Below, one piece after another: positions 24,885-36,563 of a DNA stretch of 64,000 nt. Position 1 is the first letter of the stretch. Each line of letters begins with the position of its first letter. The notes under the pieces were generated by a model. That model had not been told where the DNA came from, searched no databases, and saw nothing but the letters and a program-made list of their open reading frames with translations. Source of the stretch: Coprinus comatus (Eukaryota > Basidiomycota > Agaricomycetes > Agaricales > Agaricaceae); contig JAWPGT010000006.1 in assembly GCA_034638255.1 (NCBI GenBank), forward strand, positions 620,001 to 684,000, written 5' to 3'. The translations under genes and the position numbers were made by a program.

Positions 24885-25581
24885 ACTTGTGGATTGAAGA
24901 GGTTGGTCTTAAAATCCCAAGTTGAAGAATTTACCCACTTTATATAAGAAACCATTTGCTAGCCACTAGGTAAACAAAAGTCCGTAGAAACCTTCTCATC
25001 GAGTATTATTCTGAAGGGGTAATCACGCAGACCTGATGACCACGGATAACCAAGATAATATCGCTTGTTGAGGCAATTGTGTCTGATCTGTCGGAATAAA
25101 TGGATTGTGATCCTCGTGTCCAAAACTCGAAAACCGATAAGTCTTCGAAACTACGCCTGAAAGTAAAAATAGTCGTCTCATGAAGTGCCCGAGCGGGGCC
25201 TTTAGATCATAGATTATGAGTCAAAACATAAAAAGGTTTAGGTTCTAGAAAGACAGCGCATGATTAGCCATTCTCCAGAGTGTTTAGAAATGTGGGGTTG
25301 AACAATTAGTGCCTATTCCAGGGTCAATTGTGGAATAATTTCGGTTTTGACGAGTGTAAAGAAGTGATCCGATGTCAGACGCTTATCCATACACTCTTCT
25401 CTCGGTGATACTTAGAATCTCTTCAGTAGAGTTTAGGTATCACAAGGGCAGCTAAACAGAGAGCGAGGTGTAATAGAAACGTTGATGACGTCTAAAGAGC
25501 CATGAGGACATGTTTGGCGTTGCTTGGCAACTCGCCATCAGGTATTATTTTTCTCAACTCCAGCATTTATTAGTCCCCTCA
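24885..25581. other. Divergent intergenic region, LPMO and small secreted protein
   Basis: About 700 bp that should hold both promoters. Apart from the LPMO TATA box nothing specific was recognised. An in-frame upstream ATG at 25510 would extend the plus-strand gene but would hide its signal peptide. Confidence 0.5.
24939..24947 (-). promoter_or_regulatory. TATA box of the LPMO gene
   Basis: On the complement a CTTATATAAAG motif lies about 55 bp upstream of the LPMO start codon, a spacing suited to a TATA-driven, inducible fungal promoter with a short 5' UTR. It was identified by sequence and position only. Confidence 0.6.
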
Positions 25582-26375
25582 ATGTACCTTCAGTCAGCTT
25601 TCTTGGTCCTGATTTTGTCTATGACAACTGCAAGCGCATGTGAAGGGGCTTGTATAACAGGTATCACAAACGCTTTCATAGGAAACTACTCTTTCCCGGT
25701 ACAAAAAGTGTTTCTCAAGCTCGTAGGAAGTTTACTTTTAATTCAACCACATCCTCATCAATCGTCTAGGCAAATCGGATCATTACAACTTATAACATCC
25801 AGGGGAACCCACAAGAATATATACAACCTATAAATGATACATTCTTCTTCGACGCCAAAGAGTTCTACCGCCAAGCCATTTTCCCCTCCTTCTTCCATGG
25901 CAAATGTCAAGATCCACGAACCGGAATAAATCCTCCTGGATGCCCTAATCCTGACTGCCCTGTTGTCTGTGGAACTCCTGGTTCCATGGTTCATTTCTAC
26001 CCACATCTACGGTTCATTGCCTATAATACAACAATCCAGTTGTTCTTGCGATCATCGGATCCAAATTCTTCTGCATTCTCAGAAATGTTCTCTCGTGTCG
26101 CTCATGCTATCCAATCGCGTAAGTACTCTAGGCCTTCGGCACCATTTCGTCTTCCCCTTGCCCCAGCCTTCGGATCAGGCACAAACACTCTTGGAATGAC
26201 CGATCTACCAATGATGCGACGTGCTGTATCGATGAACAAGACTTTGACAAGGATTCTTCAAGAATTCCAACCGCTTTTGGACCAAGAATGTGGAGGTTAT
26301 AACAAAGAAAATCCGACATTATCTCGATGCAGCTGGGAAACGACTATGAAAGCATATATACTCACATTCCCTTGA
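25582..26375 (+). CDS. Small secreted protein of a conserved but uncharacterised fungal type
   Basis: Exons 25582..25722, 25770..26118, 26167..26375; 232 aa, phases close. The start at 25582 gives a clean signal peptide (MYLQSAFLVLILSMTTASA) followed by CEGACITGITNAFIGNYS. A Cys-rich block (HGKC...INPPGCPNPDCPVVCGTPGSMVHFY) suggests disulfides. I recall this pattern from hypothetical secreted proteins in Agaricomycetes but know no function. The last 25 residues after EECGG-like DQECGG may be mis-spliced; an alternative 3' exon is possible. It is divergent from the LPMO gene, which may reflect shared expression or may be chance. Confidence 0.72.
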
Positions 26376-26612
26376 TTCTGGTCCATGTGTGCTGTCCGGC
26401 ATCGATGCCTTTTGTCTCCGAGTAACGTGAATGTTGGACTGAATGTACCGGTTCTCATCTTTCCGGACCTTATTCGTCAATATATATATCTTTATATTGA
26501 ATTGTACTTCGCGTTGTGTATTAGAAGACTTTCCGATGAATAACCTCAATCATAACTGTTTATGTTACACCGTCACTAGTAAGCAATCAGGAAGACACTC
26601 AAACAAGAAGCA

Positions 26613-29121
26613 TTAACTGCGGGGATTGGAACCAGAACTGCCTGCTTGCATCCCATTCCCAGCCCCTCTCATCGTTTTATTCCCATCCCTCGGCTTAACC
26701 TCCAATCCCCTAACACCCTCATCATTCATACCTAATTTCACTGACGTACGTGTTGTATAAGCAAGCACCCCATCTCCAAATCTCCTAAACCTCTCTCTCC
26801 TCGTTTCTGGGGAATGTGCAGCCACAACGTGCACGAAATCAGTAGGATCAAAGTCAGCATCCTCTACTCTGAACGCTTTTCTATGTTTATGCGCTAAGAA
26901 GACTGCATAGGCAAGAAGAATATAAGTGATCCCGATTGTAACTGTCGTAGGGATTAAGAAAAGCGGTGCGACATCGTGGTCTTGTTGCCAACCAAATGTT
27001 GTAGCATAGAACGTCCCAGTAATTGGTGTTGACATAGCCTCAGCTTGTGGGTGAGAATCAAATCCTCCTTGGATAAAAGGACTGTTTTGTTGGGCATAGA
27101 GGTAGCGTAGAACCTAGAAATCCATTGTATGAGACTTGGTTAGAATATCATGGCAATTGAAATGGTACTTACTGTCCCAGAGAACTCCATCGCAGCTCGT
27201 ATGTAAGTGTTCTGTTCAAAATCAGCCATAAAATATCAATATAAAAACAGTACTAACGCACCATAGCGTCCATAAGTGTGATGTTTCCCCCAGCACCATT
27301 AGAAAGTAGCCAGGCGTTTCCAATTGTACTACCGATCGTACTTTGTCCAAGTAAAATATTGAATAACAACATATCCAATGCAAATCCACCCCATATAGGT
27401 ATATCTATTGATGCTACAGGTTCTGAAACATTGACCGCCGTGAAGAGGTCCAAGTTATCAACAGTATTTGAATAAGTGACGTCCACTTGTGTCAGTTTTG
27501 GTGTAACTGTACAAACAGTCTGGTTTATAAAAGGTTCAAATGCTTGAGCGGCTCTGATGATTATATCTAATTGTTGTGGTCAAATATAAATCAGAAGTCA
27601 ATAAAAATGATAACTTTTAAAAAAACTGACCATGTTGATTTGTACCAGGAATTGCGCATCTGACCGCAAACAATGCGCCAATATTATCAGAAACTGTTGA
27701 GTTGAGCAACGCCACTGGACGAGCTTTAATCAAACAACAATGATTAATATTAGTAGAAAACAGAAAATCAATATTATCCAAACTTACGTGAAGTAGTAAT
27801 TCCGGTACCAGGACAATTAACAGACAACTGTGCCACATTTATGCCTTGACTTTGTAATTGACCACCGACATAAGAACCTTGATACTGACTCAAATCTTGA
27901 GGATCATTTCTTCGACAATCCACATCTGCACTAAAACCTTGTTGTCGTATAGTGATAGTTTTATTAAATGGTAGACCATTATGATTAGCACCTCGAACAT
28001 CTTGAAGAGTAGGAGGTACCACAGATGTGTCGCTGTCTGCAAGGTTGACACTGGCTTCTTGAACAAAAGAAGCTGGTTTGATCCCGCCTATTTATAGATC
28101 GAAGATATCATGGGACACATGTGAGCATCACATTACAAATGTAGGGTGCGAGGGGCAGAACATACCAGTTCTACTAGAATAGCTGTGCCCATTGAAGTTG
28201 AAAATAGTAGTAATCTCCCTCTGGAACTGAAGAGCAGTTATCATTGCCGATTGAAGGAAATAAGAGGTAGCGATATCAACGGCTGTATGATTTAAAAATA
28301 GAACTGGTTAATTTGTAATTGAAAGGTTAAATGAAATAAACGCACCATCAGGAAATCCCCGGGTTTGACTTGCTAATTGCAATAGCTGATTGCTACCCAT
28401 GTTCATTTCGGATCCAACAACTGGGGTGCTAACACGGATTTCACCAACATTAAGGAAGGATGTCAATCTACATAGTAAACCAAATTAGAAGTTGAGTAAC
28501 GATATGCTTTGTTATCAAACACTTACGCTGATGTTTGCAGACTAATGGTTATCCAGGAAAGAGCGATAAGCCAGAACCATTTTAGTTTCGGACTACCAAA
28601 CCACATCGATCTCTGGGCTATTCTCGTCATAGAAGAAACAACATGGAGTGAACTGTATTTCGTGGCAAGTCGAATGGTCATAAGGTACCGAACGGCCAGG
28701 GAGAAGAAACTTTGAATAACGTTTCGTTAGTGATTGATCGTCCCAAGTTTCGGTATGCGGTTTATGGACTAGTAACTACTTACTATGAAGACCAACATGC
28801 GAGAATAGTGGCCACGATTGCAACAACCATTGTAGAACTTTGGTAATGATCATGAACTTTACGAGCAAGATAGTCTGGTAAAGGTAAAGGATTGGCCCAA
28901 GTAACTCCAAAGAAAATCCAGCAAAAAATGAGGAGAGGTAGTGGTCCAAGAAACATTGACATTGGTCTGTAAAAACGAGGATCATTTATCCAAAGGTTGT
29001 TTTCCGAGTCTTGGCTTGGTTCTTGTGTATTGGCAGCTTGAACGTCACTAAGAGCACTTCCATGGTCTGGTTCTTGTTTCTCAACATCAGGGCTGTAGGG
29101 GGTGGGACTGGGTGTGGACAT
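26613..29121 (-). CDS. Four-TM membrane protein with large ectodomain, unknown function
   Basis: Exons (complement): 28784..29121, 28527..28709, 28346..28467, 28166..28282, 27788..28087, 27631..27723, 27262..27566, 27173..27211, 26613..27113; phases close to 665 aa. The N-terminus is a polar cytosolic tail. Three hydrophobic helices follow (about residues 50-75, 95-125 and 150-170), then some 400 residues without a helix, holding several NxS/T sites and paired Cys. A fourth helix (LFLIPTTVTIGITYILLAYAVFL) precedes a basic tail. I do not recognise a named domain. The architecture suggests a plasma-membrane or vacuolar protein with an extracytosolic domain. Nine exons splicing in frame argue strongly that the gene is real. 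Confidence 0.82.
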
Positions 29122-30428
29122 GATGGTGAGTCTCGGGGAATCACTGGAAACTTCCTGGTCTAGGTGGTCGCCATGATATAGTCTCTAAGAAGCGCTTAAT
29201 CTAACATTGACGCCCTTCTATTAATGGATTGCTATCGGAAACCCATTGTCTCTATCCTAAAAGTAGTATAGTCCAGACGTATTAGCCGTGTTTCTGGCCC
29301 CTCGTAATGAATGACTGGCACAACAGCCTTGCTGGTCTTGTACATAAAAACCATTTTTCAATTATTATGTACCCTAAAACAATTGTATTTATCGCCCATG
29401 GTACTAGACTTGAGGCCTTTAACAAGGATAATTTATCTCTTCAAATGATTTGAACAGCAAAACGTTGGACATGACTACTGGCCGATTACATGGTATAGAG
29501 TTATATCATTCAGTTGCTTGGTTATGATGAAAAGAAAATGTCAATTTAAGTTGGCCAATTGGATTCTCCAACAAATCAGACTCAGAGGAGAACTGAGTGG
29601 AGCTTCGAAACACCTACATATGTAGCACCTTAAATTCAATGTTGAACGAGCCCACGGTCCCATCGAATTCGCACGGTGATGTATGCAGCATATGGATGAA
29701 TCAAAAGTTGATTGTAAAATGATGATCGTGAATACCCTCTGTTCTCTGTTTTGAATAGACAGGCGCCATACAACTTGTCAGTATAAATATATATAGTGCT
29801 TCTAGCCCAGATATGTAGCTGCGGTTGGTCACATACCCGAAGGGCGAGGCACAAAGACTTTAAATTTACTCACAATGTCGAGAGTTTCCGGATAGCCAAG
29901 CAGCTAAGCTTAGAGTTAACTGGAGGTTTGGCATCCGGCGCTCGCACTGGTGGCATTTTTCAGTGATTATCATTGATAACCAACTTCTATTCCGGAGGGG
30001 TTATGGCTAGAAAGAAAATCATATGTGTCAGGGACTTTCCCTCTTAAACTATAGAGAATAGCCTTTTATGCGGGAGCGGAGACGTTTAATTTGTAGAATA
30101 AAGTTCGTCGTGTTCGCGGTTCGGGTTAGCGTAGTTTTAGATTATCAGGAAATCCGAAAGGTTGTAAGGTGGAAACCATATAGACATGTCTCCATGTTTA
30201 TCGGTCCATGGGATGAACCCGCCAATGTGAACGAGTCTAAGCCTTCTTTCTTTGTCTTGCTAGTTCTGGAGAAGCAATGGTGGAAAAAAGCCAAGTCATG
30301 AGCCCCTCGCTTGAATCTCCACCAAGAATACCTTTCAAACATTTTCTGATGCTTCCAGAACACCTCACTACGGCATAACATCACTGTGACCACTGACCAG
30401 TATTACCTTTCCCATTCAGAATAGACTA
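29122..30428. other. Intergenic, about 1.3 kb
   Basis: No gene was recognised. It includes the promoter of the four-TM gene and the left flank of the TIR element. Short frames at 29636-29854 and 30068-30393 show no recognisable motif. Confidence 0.5.
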
Positions 30429-31259
30429 CAGTCGAATCTGTCTTAAACCATACCACTTTGTTCCCTCCCGGAGCTATGGGATTAGACATGGTATGGTTTA
30501 GCAGAAAAATTGCCATAAATTCATTAAAATAATTGATTTTATGACAATTTATTAAACTACTGTAAATACTAGTTGTCATTCAACTAAGTACTCCTAGACT
30601 AAAAACTGCTCAAGTAGGGTCTCCTTTGCTGCAGCCGTCTGTTCCGAGCATGTCATTTAAGTAATGTTGTTGCTTGAAGTACTTCATTGAGGCTTGGGAG
30701 TGGGGGTGGAGTCATGGAGCTACCTTCACCATATCCATCTACTTCCTCCTCAATCTCTACAGATGTTTCCATAACTACATCAAAAATTGCTTGGTCTGTC
30801 GATTCATCAACGGTACGTTGTTCATTGGGTGGGTCGAGAAGACTACCAAGTGACATCCGGTTCACTTCCTGTAGTATGCCTGCAGCCTGTAACGCATCAA
30901 GAGGGAGTAGGTTCGGGACTGAGGGGTCCGGTTCCTGCCACAATAGTCCATTTCTACTATATAATCCTTCACTATACACATAATATTAGAGTAATATTAC
31001 TAGTTGAACAAGTTGTTGATAAGATGTAAATGTCACGTACAACGTGCCATGATGGTCATCACCTCTCAGGTCCGAGTAATTACCTTATTTGGGCATGGGC
31101 GCTATGGCTTTTTCCTGCCCAAAATGTATGGATTATGGAGTGACAGATTTATGGGTTTTTTATCAAAATCCCCCGCGAACAACCTTTGAGTCCGGATTTT
31201 TCTATGGGTTATGACAAACTATGGGTTAGTGCAACTATGGTAAAAGACAGATTCGACTG
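30429..31259. mobile_element. 831-bp TIR DNA transposon remnant, Tc1/mariner-pogo type
   Basis: Terminal inverted repeats starting CAGTCGAATCTGTCTT are perfect over 16 bp at 30429 and (inverted) at 31259. They continue imperfectly through ACCATA. Each end is flanked by TA (30427-30428 and 31260-31261), the target duplication of the Tc1/mariner superfamily. Subterminal DNA repeats CTATGGGTTA-like motifs several times on the right side and CTATGGGAT on the left, as seen where a transposase binds. A single minus-strand frame (30653-30979) is inside. The size suggests an internally deleted, non-autonomous derivative. Confidence 0.8.
30653..30979 (-). pseudogene. Short ORF inside the TIR element, possible transposase tail
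   Basis: The 108-aa frame is Leu/Pro/Glu-rich (LLWQEPDPSVPNLLPLDALQAAG..., then an acidic stretch ending EVLQATTLLK). No DDE or HTH motif is visible. Because it is the only frame in the element and ends near its left arm, it may be the C-terminal tail of a pogo-like transposase whose catalytic part was lost. This is inference from position. Confidence 0.4.
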
Positions 31260-31637
31260 TAGTACGAAGTGACAGATGTACTTTCTTCTAAAACACAAAA
31301 TGACTGAAAACTATAGTAACAGATAGTGCCATAATGTCAATCTCTTCGATGTTGTTAAGGGTCGAAATGAGATACAAAGTCACATTCGACCTTGAATAAA
31401 CAATCAAAAACAAAATTTATCAATCCTCGATAGTGACTTTTTTTATCGTATCGGGTGAGTGTACCTCTGAAAGAGAGAGCAATGTAACCACCACGAGCCA
31501 TATTATATTGATCGACTTACCAAATTGGTAAGGTGCAAGCCCAAATCCAAACAACACCCACGGTCCTTGCCACCCAAGCGAACCCCACAAACCTATTATT
31601 GTTCCCTTTTCTCATAACTCTCAAACACTTAAGCACA
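31260..31637. other. Intergenic, TIR element to FNTA start
   Basis: About 380 bp that should contain the promoter of the prenyltransferase gene. No specific motif was recognised. Confidence 0.5.
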
Positions 31638-32907
31638 ATGTTCTCTGACTCTGACTCTGAAGGCGAACAGCCTTTGTTCTGTGAACGTCCGGAATGGTCA
31701 GACGTTACTCCTATTCCACAATATGATACAGATGCTCCTATCGCTCCCATCCTTTATACACCCGAATGTACGCCCTTTTATTTTTTTTGGATAGAAACAT
31801 CTTCACTTACACATACATGTGTTATATGGTGGTTTGTTGAAATAGATAAAGATGTAACGGATTATTTCCGAGCTATTGTTCAAGCTGGTGAACGTAGTGA
31901 ACGCGTTCTTCAACTTACAGAAGAACTCATTCGTCAAAACCCAGCACATTACACTGCATGGTTAGTTCCATTCATCATTACATTTCCTCATACTTATATA
32001 TAAACACACATCCACATATTCTAATAGGCAATACCGTTATGAAACCCTTCTAGCCCTCGATTCCGATTTAACCACCGAACTCGCATTAATAGACAACCTA
32101 ACACCCACCTATCTAAAAACCTATCAAATCTGGCATCATCGTCGACTTCTTCAAACTCTTCTACGTAAACCTCAATCCGAACTTTTATTCCTATCCAAAA
32201 TCCTTCAAATCGATACAAAAAACTATCATACATGGAGTTATCGACAATGGTTATTAAGTCATTTCCTTTCTGATGAAGATTTATGGAAATCAGAATTAGA
32301 TTTCATTGAAAATATGATAGGTGATGATATAAGAAATAATTCAGCATGGCATCATCGATTCTTTGTTGTTTTTGGTTGTGGTGTTAGGATTGGTGAAGAA
32401 GATCGTGCTAGGGTTATTAAAAGAGAATTGATATTTGTTAAACAACAAATATCTTTGGCTCCTAATAATCCTTCTGCTTGGAATTATTTGAGAGGGGTTT
32501 TACAACATACAAAGTTACCGTATGTTTTGTTGGAGAGGTTTGTTAAACCTTATACCGTTGCAAGGTCATTGGAGGAAGGGAGCAATACTCGTCCAGCCAA
32601 TTTTATTGATTTGGAGAATCCTGGTCCTGCAAAGGATGCAGAGTTGCCTTGTGTACAAGCCTTGGAGTTCATGGCGGATATCTATGAGAGGGAAGCTGCT
32701 AAGATTTTACAGAGTGAAGAGGGTGGAAGTAAAAAGGGGAAGGAGGACGCGAATACACTGAAGGGAATTGCGAAAGACAATATTTTGCAGGCTATCGAGA
32801 TTTGGAAAAATCTCGCATCGACTCACGACACTATGCGCAAGAAGTATTGGGATCATCGTATTCGAGAGGCATTGGTAACCCTTCCTTCTGCATCGACTTC
32901 TAACTAG
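31638..32907 (+). CDS. RAM2: Protein farnesyltransferase/geranylgeranyltransferase type I alpha subunit
   Basis: Exons 31638..31767, 31846..31960, 32028..32907; 374 aa, phases close. PPTA repeats are plain: NPAHYTAWQYRYETL, TYLKTYQIWHHRRLL, NYHTWSYRQWLL, NNSAWHHRFFVV and NPSAWNYLRGVL. The N-terminus is acidic with SDSDSEGE. The protein forms the shared alpha subunit with FTase or GGTase-I beta subunits and helps prenylate CaaX proteins such as Ras and Rho. It is convergent with ALYREF. The S. cerevisiae ortholog is RAM2; the human one is FNTA. Confidence 0.95.
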
Positions 32908-33185
32908 TTCTGTCTGTTACTTTCTTCAATGATTCAAATAAGTATGATGTTGTTATACGACTTGGCTCAAAGCTTCATATTTTATCAAAGCCAAGGGTAT
33001 GTATGTATATGTAACGTAACAAAAAAAGTGAGGACATAGAGCGAGCGCGAAGTTGAAAACGAGGAAAGGTCAAACGCCAATTATCGACTGGCAGGCATTA
33101 CATCAGATCGACAAAAAGAGAAAAAGTTGGAGCAGGAGATCACTCATTACAGCCAAAGAAATTAACTAGGCATATGCAACAACAT

Positions 33186-35120
33186 TTAAGCTGCAGTAGC
33201 AGCGGGTGCCGCAGGAGCAGGAACGGCAGCGGCAGGCGCATTGCTAGCAGTATAATCCTTTTAAGATAGAATAAGCATTTCAGGTAGGTTAGTAGATGAG
33301 GAAAAACTAACCTCCATCTCAGCATCCAAATCAGCGGCAGTCTTGGGTTTCCTTTCAGTCTTTCTGGGACCTCCGCCACGTCTTCCTCTAGCAGGTCTCC
33401 CACCACGCCTGTATTAGTTCATTATAACAAGCCTTTAATTTATTTGAGGAGATGCCACAAACCTAGGTTGGCCATTAGCAACAGCGGGGGTAACAACGGC
33501 GGCGGGTGCGACTCTTGATGCGAGAGTAGCGGGTTTCGAGGGGTCGACAACGATTTCAATCTTCATCGGACGTTCTGTTGAGCGATAGTGGGGTATCGGG
33601 AGGTGAAAAGGGAGAAAAGAGTTTTGATTAGTCTTCTGTTGACAAACTGATCGAGATCAAGAAACCAAGGAAAATAAAGAGAGGAGATGCGCAGGCGAAC
33701 AGTACAGTTCACCATTACCGATAGAATTGCTGTCTTTGTCTATTCGAGTCTTGGATTTGATTGCATGACCACAACGACCTTGGAGGACCTGACCGTTTGA
33801 CTTCTGGACCGATTTTACCCATCATACATATCCTAAATTGTGCACCCGCTCAACAGAAAGGCCATGAGACCGAAAACCAATCCAAAACATGAACCTCAGC
33901 CTCAAGGATAAACTAACGGCAAGAAAGGAGTTAGGTCGGACGAAGAAAAGAACTGAACCACCAGCTGTCTTTTCAACATCTTTTCCTCAGATACGCCTCT
34001 TTACTGCCACGTATACACCATCTTCACATGCTACTCGGTATTCATAATAACACAACACCCATATAAGTTGCACTTATCTCATGACACCACCAACGAGATA
34101 CATCAGTTATCAAGTAAATCGATGATCGTGTTGTAGCCATGACGGAACATCAAAGCCCAGCGGCATACAACAGCACAGCCGGGTTGGGCCAGCAAATCCC
34201 AACCAACTTCTCGTGCTGTGCATTGGCTATTACAACACACTATGACAAAGCATGTGCAAGGAGACACCAATCATACAGCAAATGCAAAACAATCCACTCC
34301 ATAGACGCCATTGCTGAAGACAACAATGGTGAAGGTGGTGGAGAAGCAGCGCAGTGTCTAGCAACCATCGAAAAGTCCAGGTCAAGTCTAGGTCGAGATC
34401 CAAAGGTCGTCGAGTGTGGCGGTGCTTCTTATCTTCTTCTCAAAAGACAGGGAGACAGCGAATTCGTGCGCTAAAAGGAATCCAGTTGTAGGGAGAGAAG
34501 TGTGCGGTGGAGAACGGGGGTGAGGGTGATATGTTGTGAAGAGAAAAAAAGCGTTGAAAGAGGGGCGAGTGGGATACTAACTTCCATCGATGAGTCGGTT
34601 GTGATATTGCTGGTATGCCCGGTTGGCATCTCCTTTCTTCGAAAATGTAACAGCAGCAACACCTTTCGACTTGCCAGAGGCATCGTAGCTGAGGTTGACA
34701 TTACGTGTTGGGCCAACTGTTGATGCAAATAATTCCTATTGGACACGTAACGTTGAATACGTCAGCACGACAAAGCAAAACGCGCGTAAAAATTGCAACG
34801 AACCTTGATTTGCGCTTCGTTTACGTCGTCAGGTAGATTGGAAACGATGATTTTGTCAGCATTTGTGGGTAGGGCAGCTTTGGCGCCTGCAGCACCAGTA
34901 CCAGTAGGAGTAGCAGCAACAGCGGCAGATGCCCGAGCACGTGTAACAGGGCTTGCTATTGGTTTTCCGAGTATTTGGGCACGCGCAGAACCACGCCTTG
35001 TGTTTTGGCGTGGGCGTCTGGTGGTCTTGTTGGTGGAGATTATCTGAGTCGAGCATGAGTTTTTCTTGTCCCTTTCCTGGGCATAGAGTCAATGCATACT
35101 TCGTCGAGGGACTTGTCCAT
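33186..35120 (-). CDS. YRA1: mRNA export adaptor ALYREF/Yra1 (THO complex subunit 4)
   Basis: Exons (complement): 35100..35120, 34804..35043, 34582..34735, 33463..33574, 33312..33408, 33186..33257; 231 aa, phases close. The N-terminal UAP56-binding motif (MDKSLDEIISTNK) is followed by an Arg-rich linker and one RRM with RNP2 IIVSNL and RNP1-like SKGVAAVTF. The RRM is itself split by introns. An RG-rich stretch (GGRPARGRRGGG) and a C-terminal UAP56-binding motif (ADLDAEMEDYT) complete the ALYREF layout, ending in an Ala/Pro tail. It couples TREX to spliced mRNA and hands it to Mex67. The third intron is 1007 bp, far longer than any other intron in the gene. Confidence 0.95.
33575..34581 (-). 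other. 1007-bp intron of ALYREF
   Basis: The intron runs from a GTTAGTAT donor at 34581 to an ACAG acceptor at 33575 (complement), interrupting the RRM. Other introns of this gene are 53-68 bp. An antisense plus frame at 34139-34474 shows no recognisable domain. The S. cerevisiae YRA1 intron is also exceptionally long and mediates splicing-dependent autoregulation; that this one does so is inference. Confidence 0.8.
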
Positions 35121-35320
35121 TATGTGTTTAGTGTAAAGGAGATTGGAGAGCGGATGGCTGGAGAGGGTGTAGGTGGTGGAAGGAAGAAAGGCTGAATAAA
35201 GCTGTGCTTCAAAACAGTTGAATGACTCTGATGTGTCACGGTCACATCACCATGCGGAGTCTAAATTTTGCTTGGCTTGACCCTTTCCAAACTCCACTCT
35301 AAGTAACTTAACAAAATAAT
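35121..35320. promoter_or_regulatory. Bidirectional promoter region, ALYREF and RPC31
   Basis: The start codons of the two divergent genes are 200 bp apart, so both promoters lie here. The middle contains TGTCACGGTCACATCACC-like sequence, a near-repeat of GTCAC. No factor is assigned. Confidence 0.5.
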
Positions 35321-36200
35321 ATGTCGAGAGGCGGAAGAGGCGGTTTCAGAGGAAGAGGAAGAGGTGGTTTTGGTGGCGGGGCTGGTGGTCCAAGTGCTCT
35401 GCCACCCATGGGCCTCACCTTTGCTGATCTCCAGAATTTGTCGAGGGAAGCCACGGCGTTGTATCCAGTGTGTATGCTACTTCCTGTTCGGTTAAATGAC
35501 TGTAGTCAAACTCATCGTTTTGTTGTAGACTAGGCACCTACCAATTCTCACAAACTCCACGGAAGAAGAGGCCGAAATTGCACAGTTACAACTGGGTTTC
35601 ATTAATCGTTTGAAGGAGAGCCCGTACTTTGTCACGGAAACAAGGAAAACAAATGAACTGGAAAGGTATTCAGACAAGTATCGCCCTGCACAGAATGCAC
35701 ATATTACATTGGCGTCAAAGAGGAAGGAGATGAACAAGGAGTTCTTCCCTTCTGAAATCTGGGAAGACTACTTTAATCCTAAAAAGAAGCAAAAGGGTAT
35801 GTCTATATGCTCATCTTGACATTGAAATAATTTAACAAATGACGACAGCCGGAAGCAAGTCCGCCGCAAAGAAAGTTGCTATTAATCTTGATGACTTCAA
35901 CGACTCGGATCACGATGACGTATGTGTTATATGCGCTATATATTCCTTAATATGCTCACATATGCGTTTAGGAAAAGTCGGATAACGAAGGTTCACAAGC
36001 TTCAGTTGGTGAACAATCAGATTATGATGTAGATGAAGAGTATGACAACGATTACGCCGAGAACTACTTCGACAATGGTGAAGGCGACGATATGGATAAC
36101 TTGGGTGATGGGGGTGGAGGTGAAGGTGGTGAGTATATGCATATGTTGTTTGAATAGACATGTACTAATCTAGATTGCAGGGGGAGGAGATTACGATTAG
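35321..36200 (+). CDS. RPC31: RNA polymerase III subunit Rpc31 (RPC7)
   Basis: Exons 35321..35467, 35529..35796, 35849..35919, 35972..36128, 36181..36200; 220 aa, phases close. The N-terminus is RG-rich (MSRGGRGGFRGRGRGG), then LTFADLQNLSREATALYP and the conserved central helix region (YSDKYRPAQ..., FPSEIWEDYFNPKKKQK). It ends in a long acidic tail rich in D, E and G, finishing DYD. This layout is diagnostic of Rpc31, part of the Rpc82-Rpc34-Rpc31 subcomplex needed for Pol III initiation. Confidence 0.92.
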
Positions 36201-36563
36201 GTCAATCCTAAACCAGTGCAAAAAGTATAGTTCCTTCACACTCATAATTTGTTACATCTCTTGACCTGTGTCAAATGGAAGCTGTATTATTCAAGCCGCT
36301 AGTTCATTAATTTTCCGGGACTTCCAAACATACCGGTGGCAAATATTTTATGAACGCAAAAAAGACACGATGTTAATCGAGCGAAACGATTTCTTATAGC
36401 ATCCACTAATTGATTTAGAAACCAAGTCCTTAATGCAAAGAAAGAAAAAAACGTTAATGTATCCATACAAACGAAAACTGAAAAGAACATCCCAAAAGTC
36501 ATGAAAGGCAAACGAAAACGAAAACAAAGTGCCTTTGACGAGTGTTATCATATAATCAATTAC
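36201..36563. other. Convergent intergenic region, RPC31 and golgin 3' ends
   Basis: About 360 bp between two stop codons; presumed 3' UTRs. No further structure was recognised. Confidence 0.5.

Noticed and set aside
34139..34474. 111-aa plus-strand frame as a separate gene
   Set aside because: It lies wholly in the long ALYREF intron on the other strand, has no recognised motif, and is of a length expected by chance; it is only mentioned with the intron.
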